Shown piece after piece: positions 35,596 through 43,840 of a stretch of 64,000 nt of DNA. Source of the stretch: Arcicella sp040387735 (GTDB taxonomy: Bacteria; Bacteroidota; Bacteroidia; Cytophagales; Spirosomataceae). How positions within the stretch are numbered: the first letter of the stretch is position 1; each line of letters starts with the position of its first letter. The translations under genes were made by a program, and so were the position numbers. The notes beneath the pieces are model-generated. The model had not been told where the DNA came from and made no database searches. It saw nothing but the letters and a program-made list of their open reading frames with translations. The stretch is from contig JAZKDE010000006.1 in the NCBI GenBank assembly GCA_040387735.1, positions 1 through 64,000 of the forward strand. The letters are read 5' to 3'.

Positions 35596-37302
35596 ATGAA
35601 AAATAAGATATTTTATATAGTATTATTTGCAGGCTTACTCACGTTCAACTCGTGCAAAGATGCCCTTGATTATACGCCTACTGGTGTGTTATCATCCTCA
35701 GACTTAACCTCCCCAACCGCCATTGAGGGTTTGGTTACTTCTGCCTACGCCGCCATCGGAAATGGGGATATGATTGGACCAATTTACAGCAATTGGGTTT
35801 ACGGAAGTGTTCGTTCGGATGATGCCTACAAAGGCGGTGGCGGAACGGGCGACGTGGGCGAAATTGATGCTTTGGAGCATTATAATCTCACAACACCTTC
35901 AATTGGGGCTTTCGTGACTCGTACTTGGCAAAATTTATTCAAGTCAATTTCAAGAGCAAATGTGGCTTTACGTGCTGTAAATACACTTTCGGAAGCAAAT
36001 TATCCAAATAAAAAAGTACGTTTGGCTGAATTACGTTTTTTAAGAGCTCATAGTTATTTCACTATGAAAGTTCTGTACAAGAACATTCCGATTTTTGATG
36101 AAACCGCTACGGGAGAAGATATTTTAAAAATATCTAATGACCTTTCAAATGATGAATCATGGAATAAAATTGCGGCTGATTTTCAATTTGCTGTTGATAA
36201 TTTGCCCGTTTCGCAACCCGAACTTGGAAGAGCCAATAAACTTTCTGCTACGGCTTATTTAGCAAAAGTGAAATTGTATCAGGCTTATGAGCAAGACGTA
36301 AATCATAAGGTAATAAATATCAATAAAACAAGATTGCAGGAAGTCGTTACATTGACCCAAGCGGTGATTTCGTCAGGAAAATACAGTTTGAGTAAGGACA
36401 TTGCCGAGAACTTTATTCCTGAAACGGAAAATGGTTCAGAATCAATTTTTGCTATTCAATTCAGTATTAATGATGGAACTACGGCGGGACGTTTGAGCTA
36501 CGAAGATGGTTTGAATTATCCCCACGGAGCGCCTCAATATGGCTGTTGTGGGTTTCACGCTCCGAGTCAAAACTTGGTAAATGCCCACGCAACGGATGCT
36601 AATGGTTTGCCTTTATTAGATACATTTAATAACACTAATGTGGATTTGTCTGCTTCAACTGTTGACCCACGCCTCGACCACACCGTTGGAATTGACGGAC
36701 ATCCTTATAAATACGATAATACTAAACCTTTCAGTAATAGTTGGGTGCGTGATGCGGGTGTTTATGGAAATTATCACACCATGCGTCACCAACAATTGGC
36801 TTCGAGTGGTTCGTATTTCAAACTTGGACCTTTTATGGGAACTGCCAAAAATGAGGATATTTTGAGATATGATGATATTTTACTAATTCAAGCGGAAGCT
36901 TATATCGAATTAGGTCAGCAAGATAAAGCACTACCTTTAATCAACCAAATTAGAGCAAGAGCGGCGGCAAGTACGGGTCGATTGAAGAAATTGGACGGAA
37001 CTTTTGCCTCAAAATACAACGTAAAAGAATACTCAAGCACAGGTTGGACGCAAAGTTATGCCCGCAAAGCTTTACAATTTGAACGTCGTTTGGAGTTTGC
37101 TACTGAAGGTCCACGTTTCTTTGATTTAGTACGTTGGGGGATAGCGGAACCGACATTGAATGCGTATATTGCCAAGGAAAAAACCGCCAGAACATTTCTA
37201 TCAACGGCTAAATTTACGGCTGGTAGAGATGAATATTTGCCAATTCCTCAAGCTGAAATTACGTTTACGAATGGTCTATATAAGCAAAATCCTGGGTTTT
37301 AG
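35596..37302 (+). CDS. susD: SusD/RagB-like surface glycan-binding lipoprotein
   Basis: 568 residues from the ATG at 35596; an upstream TTG at 35569 would only add a Lys/Ser-rich leader. The lipobox LTFNSC places the lipidated Cys at 20. The fold is SusD: TPR-like helices (RLAELRFLRAHSYFTMKVLYKNIPIF), the conserved AYIELGQQDKALPLINQIRARA, ALQFERRLEFATEGPRFFDLVRWG and a C-terminal YLPIPQAEITFTNGLYKQNPGF. It forms the lid over SusC and delivers glycan. No SusE/SusF-like gene follows; the GH32 gene comes next. Confidence 0.95.
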   Translation: MKNKIFYIVLFAGLLTFNSCKDALDYTPTGVLSSSDLTSPTAIEGLVTSAYAAIGNGDMIGPIYSNWVYGSVRSDDAYKGGGGTGDVGEIDALEHYNLTTPSIGAFVTRTWQNLFKSISRANVALRAVNTLSEANYPNKKVRLAELRFLRAHSYFTMKVLYKNIPIFDETATGEDILKISNDLSNDESWNKIAADFQFAVDNLPVSQPELGRANKLSATAYLAKVKLYQAYEQDVNHKVININKTRLQEVVTLTQAVISSGKYSLSKDIAENFIPETENGSESIFAIQFSINDGTTAGRLSYEDGLNYPHGAPQYGCCGFHAPSQNLVNAHATDANGLPLLDTFNNTNVDLSASTVDPRLDHTVGIDGHPYKYDNTKPFSNSWVRDAGVYGNYHTMRHQQLASSGSYFKLGPFMGTAKNEDILRYDDILLIQAEAYIELGQQDKALPLINQIRARAAASTGRLKKLDGTFASKYNVKEYSSTGWTQSYARKALQFERRLEFATEGPRFFDLVRWGIAEPTLNAYIAKEKTARTFLSTAKFTAGRDEYLPIPQAEITFTNGLYKQNPGF

Positions 37303-37397
37303 AAGTAAAGAATCTTCAAGTTGCCCTTATTAATAGATTGGAAAATGGTAATAGTAGTAGAAGTTTTCTACTACTATTTTTTAAAACTTCATACACA

Positions 37398-38873
37398 ATG
37401 ACAAAATTAATAACGCTTTTCTCATTATTGGTTTTATTGACTTGTCAAACAAGCAAAAGCCAAGTAAAAATCGGGAAGGAAAGATACCGCCCGAAATACC
37501 ATTATACGCCGCCCAAAAATTGGGTAAATGACCCAAATGGATTGGTGTATTTGGATGGCGAATACCACTTGTTTTATCAATACAACCCTTTTGGAACAAA
37601 ATGGGGGCATATGAGTTGGGGACACGCTGTTAGTAAAGATCTGCAAAATTGGAAAACTTTACCGATTGCCCTTCAAGAATTTAACAATGCTGATGGCTCT
37701 CAAACCATGATTTTTTCAGGATGTATCGTCGTAGATAGTTTGAATACTTCGGGGCTTTTTACCAAAGGTTTTAAAAAAGGAATGGTAGCCATGTTTACCT
37801 CCCACGTTACGAAAGACAAAAAAGATATTGCTCAGCATCAGAGTTTAGCATACAGCTCTGACAAAGGTAGAACTTGGAAATATTACGAGAAAAACCCTGT
37901 TTTAGATATCGGTAGCACCAATTTTAGAGATCCAAATGTATTTTGGTATGCTCCTAAAAACAAGTGGATTGTATCGGTGGTGGTGGCACTCGAATACAAA
38001 GTGCAATTTTATGAATCAGCTGATTTGAAGGAATGGAAATTATTGAGTGAGTTTGGAAAACAAGGTGATACCAGTGCTATTTGGGAATGTCCTTCTCTTC
38101 AAAAAGTACCTGCCGAGGACGGTTCAGAAAAATGGGTTGTGATGATTTCAAGTGGAAACCGACAAGCTAAATATGTAGGAATGCAATATTTTGTGGGCGA
38201 TTTTGATGGAACAACATTCACTCCTCAAAAACAGAATGAGATTCTTTATGTTGATGAAGGGAAAGATTTTTATGCTGCTGTTCCGTTTTATAATCGCCCA
38301 AAATCGCAACCAAATCCCATCATAATTGGTTGGGTAAACGACTGGGCATACGCTAATGATATACCGACTGATACGTGGCGTGGTGGTTTTTCAATACCGA
38401 GAAAACTATCCCTTTTTCAAGAAGACGGTATTTATAAATTAAAACAAACACCCATTATTTCCGATAATGTTTTTACGGAAAAATTAACTTTGCAACCTCA
38501 TTCAAACATTAATTCTCGGTCAATTGTGTTGAAGGATAATTCATATCAATTAGTATTGACTATCAATTTGTTAGACTCGAAAGGTTTTGATTTAAACTTG
38601 CTAAAAAACGAAAATGAACAAAGCGTTTTGAGTTACGATGTAGCCACAGAAACGCTTTCTTTTGACCGTACCCAATCAGGCAACGTTGACTTTAATCCAA
38701 GGTTTAAAAGTATAGAATCCATGAAAGTTAAACCAGAAAATGGACAATTAAAATTAGCTATTTTTGTGGATAAATCAGTCGTGGAAATTTATGCAAACGA
38801 TGGTAAAAGGGTATTGACTGATATGGTTTTTCCAACGAAAGAAAAAGGTAATGTGGTGATTATCTGGAAGTGA
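37398..38873 (+). CDS. GH32 fructan hydrolase (levanase/inulinase/invertase family), lipoprotein
   Basis: 491 residues from the ATG at 37398, which yields a lipobox (VLLTC, Cys16); the upstream TTG at 37338 is not credible. The five-bladed GH32 propeller carries all three catalytic blocks: nucleophile D45 in NWVNDPNG, transition-state stabiliser D178 in FRDPNVFW, and acid/base E230 in WECPSL. The C-terminal beta-sandwich has KSVVEIYANDGKRVLTDMVFP. It would release fructose from levan, inulin or sucrose; endo or exo action cannot be told from this reading. As a lipoprotein in a susCD operon it may act at the cell surface or in the periplasm. Confidence 0.94.
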   Translation: MTKLITLFSLLVLLTCQTSKSQVKIGKERYRPKYHYTPPKNWVNDPNGLVYLDGEYHLFYQYNPFGTKWGHMSWGHAVSKDLQNWKTLPIALQEFNNADGSQTMIFSGCIVVDSLNTSGLFTKGFKKGMVAMFTSHVTKDKKDIAQHQSLAYSSDKGRTWKYYEKNPVLDIGSTNFRDPNVFWYAPKNKWIVSVVVALEYKVQFYESADLKEWKLLSEFGKQGDTSAIWECPSLQKVPAEDGSEKWVVMISSGNRQAKYVGMQYFVGDFDGTTFTPQKQNEILYVDEGKDFYAAVPFYNRPKSQPNPIIIGWVNDWAYANDIPTDTWRGGFSIPRKLSLFQEDGIYKLKQTPIISDNVFTEKLTLQPHSNINSRSIVLKDNSYQLVLTINLLDSKGFDLNLLKNENEQSVLSYDVATETLSFDRTQSGNVDFNPRFKSIESMKVKPENGQLKLAIFVDKSVVEIYANDGKRVLTDMVFPTKEKGNVVIIWK

Positions 38874-39078
38874 TTTATAGGTGAAAATTTTACTTTATGG
38901 TTAAAAAGTTTGACATTAACTGAAAAAGAAAACGTTGATATTGGGCTTTTTAACCATGACTTTCTCTGAAAGTAGGCAATACATTTTCTTGTATTCTAAA
39001 TTTTTTCATTTATTTTTGAATATAAATAACTGATTATCAAGATGATTGATAATATTATATATTTTTTAGATATTTTGG

Positions 39079-39110
39079 CTTGCATAATTAATAGAGAACC
39101 TGTAATTTTG
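39079..39110 (+). promoter_or_regulatory. Bacteroidetes-type promoter of the tRNA-Val gene
   Basis: TAATTTTG at 39103-39110 matches the -7 consensus TAnnTTTG, and a TTG core at 39080-39082 sits 20 bp upstream in the -33 position. Transcription would start near 39117, about 26 bp before the tRNA. Confidence 0.6.
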
Positions 39111-39142
39111 CACCACGTTAAAAGAAACGGTAATAACAAAAT

Positions 39143-39217
39143 GGTTTCATAGCTCAGTTGGTTCAGAGCACCTGCCTTACAAGCAGGGGGTCCAAGGTTC
39201 GAATCCTTGTGAGACCA
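39143..39217 (+). tRNA. tRNA-Val (anticodon TAC)
   Basis: A 75-nt cloverleaf. The acceptor stem GGTTTCA pairs with TGAGACC (one G-T), the D arm is GCTC/GAGC, the anticodon stem CCTGC/GCAGG encloses loop CTTACAA with anticodon TAC, and the T arm CAAGG/CCTTG encloses TTCGAAT. The discriminator is A39217. The 3' CCA is not encoded. A terminator follows at 39225-39257. Confidence 0.96.
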
Positions 39218-39224
39218 CATTTAT

Positions 39225-39257
39225 AGTCCTCATTAAGCAATTTTTGAGGACTTTTTG
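39225..39257 (+). terminator. Intrinsic terminator after tRNA-Val
   Basis: Stem AGTCCTCA (39225-39232) with TGAGGACT (39245-39252), a 12-nt loop, then TTTTG and further T residues. It lies between the tRNA and the CoA-transferase start at 39280, so the latter needs its own promoter or readthrough. Confidence 0.8.
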
Positions 39258-39279
39258 TTTTAAAACCAATTTCAAAACT

Positions 39280-39975
39280 ATGATAAATAAAGTAATTTCT
39301 GGAGCGGATGCTGCTGTTGCCGATATTCCTGATGGAGCAGTATTAATGTTAGGTGGTTTTGGATTGTCGGGGATTCCTGAAAACTGTATTGCTGCCTTAT
39401 TGCGTAAAGGGGTAAAGGATTTAACTTGTATTTCAAACAATGCAGGTGTTGATGATTTTGGAATTGGTTTGATGTTAAAAACTCGTCAAGTTAAAAAAAT
39501 GATTTCGTCTTATGTAGGTGAAAATCAGGAATTTGAACGTCAATTATTGGCAGGAGAATTAGAAGTTGACCTTATTCCACAAGGAACACTCGCCGAACGT
39601 ATTCGAGCAGGAGGAGCAGGGATTCCTGCATTTTTTACTCCCGCTGGTGTGGGTACAGAAATTGCTGAAGGAAAAGAAATTAGGGAATATTACGGTAAAA
39701 AATATTTATTAGAAGACTGGTTAAAAGCTGATTTTGCCATTGTAAAAGCTTGGAAAGGAGATACTGCGGGCAATTTAATTTATAAAGGAACTGCCCAGAA
39801 TTTTAATCCAATGATGGCGGCGGCGGGTAAAATTACAATTGCCGAGGTGGAAGAATTAGTGCCAGTTGGTACGCTTGACCCTGCTCAAATACACACGCCA
39901 GGTATTTACGTACAGCGGATTTTTGAAGGAAAAGATTATGAGAAAAGAATAGAGAAACGTACTGTGACAAAATAA
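39280..39975 (+). CDS. scoA: 3-oxoacid CoA-transferase subunit A, without an adjacent subunit B
   Basis: 231 residues from the ATG at 39280; an upstream TTG at 39244 lies inside the terminator. The sequence is a complete family I CoA-transferase alpha subunit: GAVLMLGGFGLSGIPENCIAALL, ISNNAGVDDFGIGLML, MISSYVGEN, DLIPQGTLAERIRAGGAGIPAFFTPAGVGT, and AWKGDTAGNLIYKGTAQNFNP. The enzyme exchanges CoA between succinyl-CoA and acetoacetate and needs a beta subunit carrying the catalytic Glu. That subunit is normally the next gene; here the next genes are a LytTR protein and a WYL regulator. The beta gene must be elsewhere. Confidence 0.92.
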   Translation: MINKVISGADAAVADIPDGAVLMLGGFGLSGIPENCIAALLRKGVKDLTCISNNAGVDDFGIGLMLKTRQVKKMISSYVGENQEFERQLLAGELEVDLIPQGTLAERIRAGGAGIPAFFTPAGVGTEIAEGKEIREYYGKKYLLEDWLKADFAIVKAWKGDTAGNLIYKGTAQNFNPMMAAAGKITIAEVEELVPVGTLDPAQIHTPGIYVQRIFEGKDYEKRIEKRTVTK

Positions 39976-40009
39976 TAGAGAAGATTTTGTAAAATCTGTT
40001 ACCAAATAG

Positions 40010-40047
40010 AAATCCTTTGCGACTAAACGGTTGTGAAGGATTTTTTT
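40010..40047 (+). terminator. Intrinsic terminator after scoA
   Basis: AAATCCTT (40010-40017) pairs with AAGGATTT (40036-40043), extended inward by G-T-containing pairs to about 40022/40031, followed by continued T residues to 40047. It lies 34 bp after the stop. Confidence 0.8.
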
Positions 40048-40107
40048 ATGTCTAAATGAGAAAGGCTTTTGCTAACAATCTTTTAACGTTTTATCTCTAA
40101 TAATCTT

Positions 40108-40440
40108 ATGTCAAATCTCGTAACCCATAGAGACGCTCTCATCACCGTTGATTCTAAACGGAATATTGCCTTATTTATTGACCGTATCATCATGCTAAAA
40201 GGCGAAGGAAATTATACCCTTTTTCATTTGCAGGACGGCAAAACCAGAATGTATGCTCATTGTATTCATTCTTACGAGGATATTCTTCGAGCTAAAGGCT
40301 TTCTGAGGGTCCATAAATCATTTATGGTTAACCCCAAATACGTGATTGATTATAATACTGATGAATCTCAGTTAATGCTGGAAAATAACCTCGTAGCCAG
40401 TGTCTCACGGAGGCGAAAAGGGCTTTTGAAAGAAGTGTAA
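40108..40440 (+). CDS. Stand-alone LytTR DNA-binding protein
   Basis: 110 residues, a single LytTR domain: FIDRIIMLKGEGNYTLFHLQDGKTRMYAHCIHSYEDIL, KGFLRVHKSFMVNPKYVIDYN, ending in ASVSRRRKGLLKEV. It is a close paralogue of 20543-20884. No receiver, sensor or membrane segment is present. It is flanked by a terminator upstream and a bidirectional hairpin downstream and so seems monocistronic. Possible targets are the 21-bp-period repeats near 10593-11174, but nothing in its own vicinity carries that motif. Confidence 0.88.
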   Translation: MSNLVTHRDALITVDSKRNIALFIDRIIMLKGEGNYTLFHLQDGKTRMYAHCIHSYEDILRAKGFLRVHKSFMVNPKYVIDYNTDESQLMLENNLVASVSRRRKGLLKEV

Positions 40441-40444
40441 TTGC

Positions 40445-40488
40445 TGTCATTGCGAGCGAAACTCCAACACGCTTCGCTCGTAATGACA
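40445..40488. terminator. REP-like 16-bp hairpin between convergent genes
   Basis: Arms 40445-40460 and 40473-40488 pair at 15 of 16 positions around a 12-nt loop. The arm sequence (TGTCATTGCGAGCGAA) resembles dispersed REP-like palindromes found between bacterial genes. It lies between the converging LytTR and WYL genes, so it may serve as a bidirectional terminator. Confidence 0.65.
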
Positions 40489-40492
40489 AATC

Positions 40493-41500
40493 TTATAATT
40501 CATAACTATGACTTGCTTTTATCAATCGCTGTTTAATTGCTTTTGCAAAATTCTCTGGACTTAATACTTTCATTACTTCGCCAAAACCCAAAATCTCCTT
40601 TTCTAATTCGTAATTATGTTGCACATTTATTTCGATGATGATGCCGTCGTCAGTTCTTTCTATAACTTTCTGAGAATGATGCAAAGGTTTGGTTTCTACG
40701 TAAGGAGCGTGTTTGGCGATGACAAAAATCTTTAAATTCATCGGGCGTAAATTATTTACGGTTACGCCAATGACATTTTTATAATATTCTTCGGGAATAA
40801 GGTCTTGATTTTCAGCATAATCTACATCGTCCGATAAACTTACTTCTACGATTCTGTCCAATGCTAAAGTGGATATTGGACCATTTTCTTTACGAACTCC
40901 CACCGCAAACCAACGATTTTTAAATTCCTTCAACCACCAAACACGAAAGAAAAATACGTTTGGCTCTTTTGCTTTGAAGGATTGATAAGTCATTTTGATG
41001 GCTTTTTTCTGGATAACTGCTTGATACAAAATATCCAAAAATGAAAGCCCTTTCAAATTATCATTTTTCTCAAAATCAATGACGGGCGATTTCTTTTTGC
41101 CCACCGAATACACATGGTCTTCCAATTTTTGTACTACTTCATTCAATTGTTCAAAGTGCGAAAATCCTTTGAATTGTTTTAGCATTTCAACGGCTTCATT
41201 CATTCGGGAAAGGTCAATATCCGAAATTGGAATGTTGGTAATGCTATAATTTGGGTCTTCGTAGGTGTAATATTTTTTCTCCAAAACCACAATTGGAGCG
41301 AAATAACCCAATTTATCACTCCTCATCATCTGAATATCATTTTGGATTGTTCGCTTGCTGATGGTTTCGATACCTTCATATTCATAGAGCGTATCCGATA
41401 CTTTTTCGATTAAATCTTCCAAAGTCCATTTTCTGAATCGGTTTCTCAGACAAGCATCAATGGTTTTGTAGCGGATGAGGGCGTTGCGGTTTGCTGGCAT
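40493..41500 (-). CDS. WYL-domain transcriptional regulator
   Basis: 335 residues. The N-terminal winged HTH is of the type seen in YafY-like regulators (ALIRYKTIDACLRNRFRKWTLEDLIEKV, SKRTIQNDIQMMR). The middle holds the WYL domain (about 150-235), with KAIKMTYQSFKAKEPNVFFFRVWWLKEFKNRWFAVGVR, where WFAVG takes the place of the usual WYL-G. A WCX-like C-terminal domain follows (MNLKIFVIAKHAPYVETKPLHHSQKV). WYL proteins often control RNA/DNA-repair or defence genes by binding nucleic-acid ligands. It is divergent from the genes at 41751-44872, which include an RNA ligase, and is their likely regulator. Confidence 0.88.
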   Translation of the reverse strand: MPANRNALIRYKTIDACLRNRFRKWTLEDLIEKVSDTLYEYEGIETISKRTIQNDIQMMRSDKLGYFAPIVVLEKKYYTYEDPNYSITNIPISDIDLSRMNEAVEMLKQFKGFSHFEQLNEVVQKLEDHVYSVGKKKSPVIDFEKNDNLKGLSFLDILYQAVIQKKAIKMTYQSFKAKEPNVFFFRVWWLKEFKNRWFAVGVRKENGPISTLALDRIVEVSLSDDVDYAENQDLIPEEYYKNVIGVTVNNLRPMNLKIFVIAKHAPYVETKPLHHSQKVIERTDDGIIIEINVQHNYELEKEILGFGEVMKVLSPENFAKAIKQRLIKASHSYEL

Positions 41501-41586
41501 ATTGTTGGATTTTAAGCACGCAGATTACGCTGATGCAAGCAACGCAGATTTAAAAGGATTTTATAAATATCTGAATTATTTTTTAT

Positions 41587-41607
41587 CTACGCAAATAGAT
41601 TGCGTAG
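41587..41607. promoter_or_regulatory. 8-bp inverted repeat between the WYL regulator and the ligase operon
   Basis: CTACGCAA (41587-41594) is mirrored by TTGCGTAG (41600-41607) across 5 nt. It is the most symmetrical site in the 250-bp divergent gap and could be the operator of the WYL regulator. The same gap has a direct repeat of ACGCAGATT near 41525-41555. Confidence 0.4.
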
Positions 41608-41750
41608 TGGGTTTTTAGCTTTGTATCATCAAAAATAGATTTAAAATAAAAATCAGAGCAAATGCTACAAGGTGGGAGGAATGGCGTGGTTTCTGAGAAT
41701 TAATGTTTTACTATTGATTACTTTAATAAAAAACAAAAACAACAAAAAAA

Positions 41751-42752
41751 ATGAGCAGATTATCATTAACAGAAAAACAGCTTGAATCATTATCTGATGA
41801 GATGAAATATGAAAAGCTAAATTATTATTTAGCACTTCTTAATGAAAGTTCACATGAAAACCTATCTTTTGAAGAAAAATCATGGGTGTATAAAAACATT
41901 ATTGGTAATGTTATTTATTTTTCATATTTACATATTAATCCATGGATAGAATACTTACATTACTTAGATAATAAATATTTAGAGGATGCTAAATTTTATT
42001 ATTTATTCCTTTTATGCGATTACTGTAATGATTTAGAAGGAATCTGTGTACATAGACATCCTATATTACAAGCGGTAATTCCTGAATCTTTAAATCAAAT
42101 AAATGTCAAATTTTTAAATGAAGTTAACAACTTATGGCATAAAAACTTTGAATGTCATAATAGTAGTGAATTGTTGAAAGAAGCTAAAAGGGAATGTAAA
42201 AAAATGAAGACCGAAGAGAAAAAAGAATTTAAAAAACAACGTTTAGAAATAAATATTTGGAAAATAAAAGAAAAACAACTAAATCTTTTTTATAAATATA
42301 TCTATTTAAAAGGTTTAGTAATATTTAATGACAAAACTGAATTTATACTTTCATTATTAGGTCAAAATATAATTTTTGATTTCGAAAGTTATTTTCATAT
42401 ACATAGACATTTTGCCCAATCTTTAAAACCCGATTTACTTAATAAATCATATTTCGGGCAAGACTTCTTGCCTGATAATATTGTTCAAATACTTTCTGAT
42501 ATTTTTTTGAAAATATCAGAAAGTGGCAGTGAAATTATATTATTGGATGAGGATTTTGGTATTTGTTTCGAGCTAAATCAGGTTGTTTATCAATTATGGA
42601 TAAAAAAGAATAAAATTGAAAATACTTTTCGTATTTCAAGTTTATATCCTGTGGAAAGAACAAGCGTAGCAAATGATTTTAGAGAGTTGCATCGGATAAA
42701 ATTGGCTGATAATCTCTATTATTTTTCAAAAGACAAAATCATATTACCATAA
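41751..42752 (+). CDS. Unrecognised protein, first gene of the RNA-ligase operon
   Basis: 333 residues, Lys- and aromatic-rich with very AT-rich codons compared with its neighbours. I do not recognise a family. There is no signal peptide. The N-terminal half is helical with a Cys/His cluster (CDYCNDLEGICVHRHP near 88-105), then a strongly charged helix about 140-170 (KRECKKMKTEEKKEFKKQRLE), then a mixed region with HIHRHF near 217 and LLDEDFGICFELNQVVYQLW near 265-285. It starts 250 bp from the divergent WYL gene and ends 32 bp before the RNA ligase, so it is probably cotranscribed. It might be a partner or effector of the RNA-repair genes, or a recent insertion. Confidence 0.75.
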   Translation: MSRLSLTEKQLESLSDEMKYEKLNYYLALLNESSHENLSFEEKSWVYKNIIGNVIYFSYLHINPWIEYLHYLDNKYLEDAKFYYLFLLCDYCNDLEGICVHRHPILQAVIPESLNQINVKFLNEVNNLWHKNFECHNSSELLKEAKRECKKMKTEEKKEFKKQRLEINIWKIKEKQLNLFYKYIYLKGLVIFNDKTEFILSLLGQNIIFDFESYFHIHRHFAQSLKPDLLNKSYFGQDFLPDNIVQILSDIFLKISESGSEIILLDEDFGICFELNQVVYQLWIKKNKIENTFRISSLYPVERTSVANDFRELHRIKLADNLYYFSKDKIILP

Positions 42753-42784
42753 AATAACAATATATAATAACTACTCATTATTCA

Positions 42785-43804
42785 ATGAACACAAAACAAC
42801 TAAACCAACTAATTGCCGATAACTACATCATTGTCAATAAACACCCAACGGCAGATTTATACATCTATAATTATTCGCAAAAAGCTCAATATGAACGTGT
42901 TTGGAATGAATGGACTTTGGCTTGTCGGGGTTTGATTCTCGATGGTAATTATCAGGTGGTTGCTCGTCCATTTCAGAAGTTTTTTAATTTGGGAGAATTT
43001 GAAAATCAAGTAATTCCGAATGAATCTTTTGAGGTTTTTGAGAAAATGGATGGTTCTTTGGGAATTTTGTATTGGATTGAAAATCAGGCTTTTATTGCTA
43101 CTCGTGGGTCATTTGTGAGTGAGCAATCACTTGTAGCTACGGAGATGTTGCGTACTCAGTATGCAGAGATGATTCCATTGTTGGATAAAACAAAAACGTA
43201 TTTATTTGAGATTATTTATCCCGAAAATCGTATTGTTTTGGATTATGGAAATGAACGTAAATTGGTTTTATTGGCCATTGTTGATACTGAAACAGGCATT
43301 GAAATACCTCTGAAAAATATCGGTTTTGAAACTGCGAAACGTTACGATGGATTGAACGATTTGTCGAAATTGAAACAATTGGAGGAGGAAAATAAAGAAG
43401 GATTTGTTGTAAAATATAAAAATGGCTACCGTCTAAAAGTTAAATTTGATGAATATCAACGTATTCACCGAATTGTTACGCAGGTTTCTACTTTGAATAT
43501 CTGGGAATATTTGAAAGAAGGACAAGATTTATTGCCAATTTTGGATAGAGTTCCCGATGAATTTTATGATTGGGTGAAATCTACACACGCTAAATTATTA
43601 GATAATTTTGCCGAAATTGAGACTCAATGTAAACAAAATTTTAAGGTTTTGGAAGATAGAAAAACAACAGCTTTGTATTTTCAAACTTGTCAATATCCAT
43701 CGGTTTTGTTCAAAATGTTGGATGAACAGCCTTACGATCAAGTAATCTGGAAAATCATTAAACCTGATTATCAAAAACCGTTTGTTGATATGGCAGGCAG
43801 ATGA
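42785..43804 (+). CDS. T4 Rnl1-like RNA ligase
   Basis: 339 residues. The nucleotidyltransferase motif I is KMDGS with K87 as the adenylated lysine. The preceding stretch ACRGLILDGNYQVVARPFQKFFNLGE closely follows the T4 RNA ligase 1 pattern (CRG, RP-KFFN). Motif III-like YLFEIIYPENRIV lies near 139-151, motif IV EGFVVKY at 205-211 and motif V LKVKF at 217-221. The C-terminal part is shorter than or different from T4 Rnl1 (374 residues). The enzyme would seal RNA 5'-phosphate and 3'-hydroxyl ends with ATP. It is 36 bp upstream of the nucleotidyltransferase gene and about 2.2 kb from the Pnkp-like gene that would prepare such ends. Confidence 0.9.
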   Translation: MNTKQLNQLIADNYIIVNKHPTADLYIYNYSQKAQYERVWNEWTLACRGLILDGNYQVVARPFQKFFNLGEFENQVIPNESFEVFEKMDGSLGILYWIENQAFIATRGSFVSEQSLVATEMLRTQYAEMIPLLDKTKTYLFEIIYPENRIVLDYGNERKLVLLAIVDTETGIEIPLKNIGFETAKRYDGLNDLSKLKQLEEENKEGFVVKYKNGYRLKVKFDEYQRIHRIVTQVSTLNIWEYLKEGQDLLPILDRVPDEFYDWVKSTHAKLLDNFAEIETQCKQNFKVLEDRKTTALYFQTCQYPSVLFKMLDEQPYDQVIWKIIKPDYQKPFVDMAGR

Positions 43805-43840
43805 GACTCGCCGTCTGCGTTCCAACCTTAATCTAAAAAA

